NCBI GenBank assembly: GCA_004299545.1
Contig: SCRB01001031.1
Span: forward strand, 1-7,957
DNA length: 7,957 nucleotides
DNA from: Rhizobiaceae bacterium
Lineage (GTDB): Bacteria > Pseudomonadota > Alphaproteobacteria > Rhizobiales > Rhizobiaceae
Reading direction: 5' to 3'
Every line of letters starts with the position of its first letter. The stretch's first letter is position 1. The notes beneath the pieces are model-generated. The model saw only the letters and a program-made list of their open reading frames with translations. It made no database searches and had not been told where the DNA came from. The translations under genes were made by a program, and so were the position numbers. Of this stretch, positions 5,667 to 7,957 are shown one piece after another.

Positions 5667-6038
5667 TCATCTTCGCGGCTCTTCCGGCGATGCGACGATC
5701 AGGTCCATCATCTGGTCGATCTTCGCTTCCGGCAAGTCGGCGATCCGCTCCGCCAGAACGTTCGCCAGTTCCGTCGCTTTCGGCGAGAGGCCTGACGTGT
5801 CGACGGTGACGCGCGGATCGGATTGCCCGGCGAGGCGCTGCAATTCCTCCGCTTCGTCCCAGATGACATTGAAGAAGCCGATGATCTTTTGCACCGTCGC
5901 CCAACTGACGGCGCCGCGATGACCATGCTCCAGAGCCGAAAGATAAGCCGGGCTGACGCCAAGCGCCTTCGCCATGTCGCGCTGCAGGATGCCGCGCTCG
6001 CGCCGCAGGGCGCGTATTCGCTCGCCGAACGGTGTCAT
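5667..6038 (-). CDS. XRE-family helix-turn-helix transcriptional regulator
   Basis: This 123-residue cytoplasmic protein has an N-terminal Cro/CI-type helix-turn-helix at about residues 5-60. It reads FGERIRALRRERGILQRDMAKALGVSPAYLSALEHGHRG, with the classic Q19, A23, G27-V28-S29 and Y32-L33-S34 positions. The rest is a short charged helical region (about 86-115) with no recognised domain, so it may dimerise through it. Its target genes are unknown. The start ATG 6038 overlaps the smr stop as ATGA (6035-6038), and GGGAA lies upstream inside smr. It is the last gene of the tim44-mltA-smr-xre run, and a RIME1-like element begins 47 bp after its stop. Confidence 0.9.
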   Translation of the reverse strand: MTPFGERIRALRRERGILQRDMAKALGVSPAYLSALEHGHRGAVSWATVQKIIGFFNVIWDEAEELQRLAGQSDPRVTVDTSGLSPKATELANVLAERIADLPEAKIDQMMDLIVASPEEPRR

Positions 6039-6574
6039 CGGTCCCGTTCCCTGCGCTTCAGCCGCACATAGAGCGCGCCAGCGCCGCCATGATGACGCGC
6101 GGCATCTTCATAAGCGCCGACGATGGCACGGAAGGGCGGCGTCCCCATCCACCCGGGCACGACACGGCGCAACACGCCGTCGCTGCCATAGGAAGAGCCC
6201 TTGCCGGTAATGACGAGAACATAGCGCCGGTTCTCCATATAGGCGCGATGCAGGAAGGAGAGGAGCAGGAGATGCGCCTCGCCCTGCGTCAGGCCATGGA
6301 GGTCGACGCGCCCGCCGATCGGCAGGGAACCTTTCGAAAGCTTCTTCCGCGTTGTCATGTCGAGGTGCGCGGGGATCGACGGTTTGCGGCCGGGGAGCGT
6401 TGTCCCTTCCTGGGGGGCCGGCGCCGACTGGAGAGGCATTTCCGGTTCCCACGGGATTTCCAGTTCCGCCTCGTATTCCAGGGACGACCGATCCGCGGCC
6501 TTCCCCTTGAGCGGTGTCACGGTCCGGGCGACGGTGCTCCAGAGGATTCGGTCTTCCTTGCTGAGACTGCTCAT
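6035..6574 (-). CDS. Smr/MutS2-type (Smr domain) protein
   Basis: This 179-residue protein has an Smr domain in its C-terminal half. The two family motifs are intact: DLHGLTQGEA (91-100) and VLVITGKGSSYGSDGVLRRVVP region (119-140) with TGKG at 123-126. Smr domains are known as nicking nucleases or RNA/DNA-binding modules in MutS2 and in small stand-alone proteins. The single-domain bacterial proteins of this type are poorly characterised. The N-terminal 80 residues are Pro/Glu-rich and probably disordered, beginning with a short helix (LSKEDRILWSTVARTVTPL) typical of the alphaproteobacterial group. The start ATG 6574 overlaps the mltA stop as ATGA (6571-6574), and its own stop overlaps xre. 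It is probably cytoplasmic, with no signal or membrane segment. Confidence 0.9.
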   Translation of the reverse strand: MSSLSKEDRILWSTVARTVTPLKGKAADRSSLEYEAELEIPWEPEMPLQSAPAPQEGTTLPGRKPSIPAHLDMTTRKKLSKGSLPIGGRVDLHGLTQGEAHLLLLSFLHRAYMENRRYVLVITGKGSSYGSDGVLRRVVPGWMGTPPFRAIVGAYEDAARHHGGAGALYVRLKRRERDR

Positions 6575-7686
6575 CGCGCCACATGCCCCGCCAAAGCGGC
6601 GCTTTCGACAAGCGTTCGCGGCAAAAGCGCATAGAAGTCGGCGGGATGACGAACGACCCCGGCGATTTCGCCTGCTGCATCCCCCGAACCGGCGAACAGG
6701 TCGCCGCGCGCGGCGCCGACAATGGCCGAGCCGGTATCCTGCGCGATCATCAGGCGGCGAAAGGACGCGCTATCAAAAGCCTTTAGCGAGGGAGCATCGA
6801 TGAAGAATGGTGTACCAAAGGTGTGCAATTCGCGATCGACCGCGATCGATCGGCCCGGCGTGAGCGGCACTTTCGCCGCCGCGACCGGCCCGAGCGCAGG
6901 ATCATCGACAGGCGCCTCGCGAAAGAAGATGAAGGAGCGGTTCCGCTGCAGAATCTCGTCCCTGCGCCCCGGATTGGAGCGCAGCCACCTCCGGATCGAC
7001 TGCATGGTGATGGCATCGGCCGGGATCTCGCCGAAATCCCGAAGGACGGCGCCCGGACCCGTAAACGGGTGGCCCGATTTGGCCGCATAGGTCACACGGA
7101 CCGTCTCGCCATCATTCATTTCGAGCCGGGCGGCACCCTGCACATGGATGAAGAAGAGATCGACCGGATCGGAAAGCCAGGCGATTTCCAGCCCCCTGCC
7201 CTCGAGCGCGCCTCTTTCGATCGCAGCCCTGTCGAAATAATCGACGATGCCCGAAGGCGTCGCCCGGCCGAACCGGCAGGCCGGCTCCATTTCGGCGGGG
7301 CGATTTTGCGCATCCACGTCGACGAGGTCGGCAGGGCGGGCATAGAGCGGGTACCGGAACGGCCCGGTCCGAATGCGGCAGGCCTCCGCCACCGGTTCAT
7401 AGAAGCCTGTGACGAACCCGTCGGCCTTCGGCTCAGGGGAAACGCGACACGGAACGAAGCAGCGTTCGAAGAAGCGGCGCGGGTCCGGCGCTACACCCGC
7501 CCGCGCCGCTTCGAAGGCATCGGAAAATGCTTCGGCCGCAACGCCGAGCGCGCCTGTGCGGTAGCCTTTCGCCACGACATGGAAAGCAGAACGGCGGAAA
7601 GCCTCGAACGCCCGGGCCGGCCGATCAAGCGACCAGCCCGGCAATTCATCGAAGGAGAGAGGCCTGAAGAGCGGGGAGAGCGCCAC
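6571..7686 (-). CDS. mltA: Membrane-bound lytic murein transglycosylase A (MltA) family
   Basis: This 371-residue enzyme family cleaves the MurNAc-GlcNAc bond of peptidoglycan with formation of a 1,6-anhydro product. The MltA domain is recognised by DGFVTGFYEPVAEACR (89-104), FRYPLYARP (110-118) and LFFIHVQGAARLEMNDG (177-193). A C-terminal 3D domain follows, with AQDTGSAIVGAARGDLFAG (315-333) carrying Asp317 at the place of the family's catalytic Asp. The start is GTG 7686. Only four codons separate it from the in-frame TGA of the upstream gene, so no longer form is possible. The N-terminus (SPLFRPLSFDELPGW) has no signal peptide or lipobox, unlike E. coli MltA, so how it reaches the periplasm is not evident. 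Its stop overlaps smr by ATGA. Confidence 0.93.
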   Translation of the reverse strand: MALSPLFRPLSFDELPGWSLDRPARAFEAFRRSAFHVVAKGYRTGALGVAAEAFSDAFEAARAGVAPDPRRFFERCFVPCRVSPEPKADGFVTGFYEPVAEACRIRTGPFRYPLYARPADLVDVDAQNRPAEMEPACRFGRATPSGIVDYFDRAAIERGALEGRGLEIAWLSDPVDLFFIHVQGAARLEMNDGETVRVTYAAKSGHPFTGPGAVLRDFGEIPADAITMQSIRRWLRSNPGRRDEILQRNRSFIFFREAPVDDPALGPVAAAKVPLTPGRSIAVDRELHTFGTPFFIDAPSLKAFDSASFRRLMIAQDTGSAIVGAARGDLFAGSGDAAGEIAGVVRHPADFYALLPRTLVESAALAGHVAR

Positions 7687-7698
7687 GGTGCCACCGCG

Positions 7699-7957
7699 TC
7701 AGTCTTCGGCCTCGGTCGCCACCAACCTCCAGTTCGGATCGCGCGAACGGGTGTCGCGGGCGAAGGTCCAGACGTCCTTCACTTCCGCGACCGTATCGGG
7801 ATCGCCATCGATCACCGTTCCGGCAGCGTCGCGGGTGGCCGAGATCAGCTCGCTGACGATGCGAAGCGTCACATGCGCTTCCGTGCCCTTCATTTCAGCA
7901 CCGGTCAAATCGTTCTTGCGGATCCCGACGAAAGAGGACTGGACCTTCTCCGAGCGC
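7699..7957 (-). CDS. Tim44-like domain protein, C-terminal fragment (5' end outside window)
   Basis: The frame is open to the window edge, giving the last 85 residues. The stretch VTLRIVSELISATRDAAG, then GDPDTVAEVKDVWTFARDTRSR, then DPNWRLVATEAED matches the end of the Tim44/TimA-like domain (NTF2-like fold) of alphaproteobacteria. Full-length relatives are about 230 residues with one N-terminal membrane helix, which lies outside the window. In-frame TTG and ATG codons inside the fragment are not taken as starts. Bacterial Tim44-like proteins are thought to be inner-membrane-associated, but their role is not settled. The stop codon TGA (7701-7699) is in the same frame as mltA and only 12 bases from its GTG. 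Confidence 0.88.
   Translation of the reverse strand, partial: RSEKVQSSFVGIRKNDLTGAEMKGTEAHVTLRIVSELISATRDAAGTVIDGDPDTVAEVKDVWTFARDTRSRDPNWRLVATEAED

Noticed and set aside
6032..6634. 200-residue open frame on the plus strand opposite smr
   Set aside because: It lies fully antisense to the Smr-domain gene, which has intact motifs, and it shows no family signature of its own.

Overview
The window looks like a piece of an alphaproteobacterial chromosome, most likely Rhizobiaceae (Rhizobium, Sinorhizobium or Agrobacterium relatives). This rests on high GC with strong G/C third positions, a RIME1-like palindromic intergenic repeat, and the order Tim44-domain gene, mltA, smr, xre, which I remember as conserved in that family. 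No database search was possible, so the genus is left open.

Left part (1-5098, plus strand): the 3' end of an SMP-30/gluconolactonase-type gene, a 121-bp gap, then a complete five-gene branched-chain amino-acid-type (HAAT family) ABC importer. It encodes two permeases (LivH, LivM), two ATPases (LivG, LivF) and a periplasmic binding protein with a twin-arginine signal. The first four genes are chained by 4-base ATGA overlaps. The binding-protein gene follows after 18 bp and has its own strong Shine-Dalgarno sequence. All ATPase motifs are intact, so the importer looks functional. Its substrate cannot be read from the sequence, and the neighbouring lactonase-type gene is a reason not to assume leucine, isoleucine or valine.

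Middle (5099-5666): two hairpins lie between convergent genes. The first resembles an intrinsic terminator for the importer operon. Next, on the minus strand, is a 78-residue stand-alone Lrp/AsnC ligand-binding (RAM) domain protein without a DNA-binding domain, with a GC-rich hairpin in its upstream region. A 103-bp RIME1-like element (5517-5619) separates it from the next gene.

Right part (5667-7957, minus strand, read right to left): a compact operon of a Tim44-like domain protein (3' end only), MltA lytic transglycosylase, an Smr-domain protein and an XRE-family regulator. mltA-smr and smr-xre are joined by ATGA overlaps. tim44 and mltA lie in the same frame, separated by one TGA and four codons, so MltA has no room for a longer N-terminus and shows no signal peptide.

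I see no tRNA, rRNA, CRISPR array, transposase or phage gene, and no clear new defence or mobile system. The window is mostly ordinary chromosome. The points worth a second look are the tim44/mltA junction, the RIME element, the stand-alone RAM protein beside a transporter, and the importer's unknown ligand.
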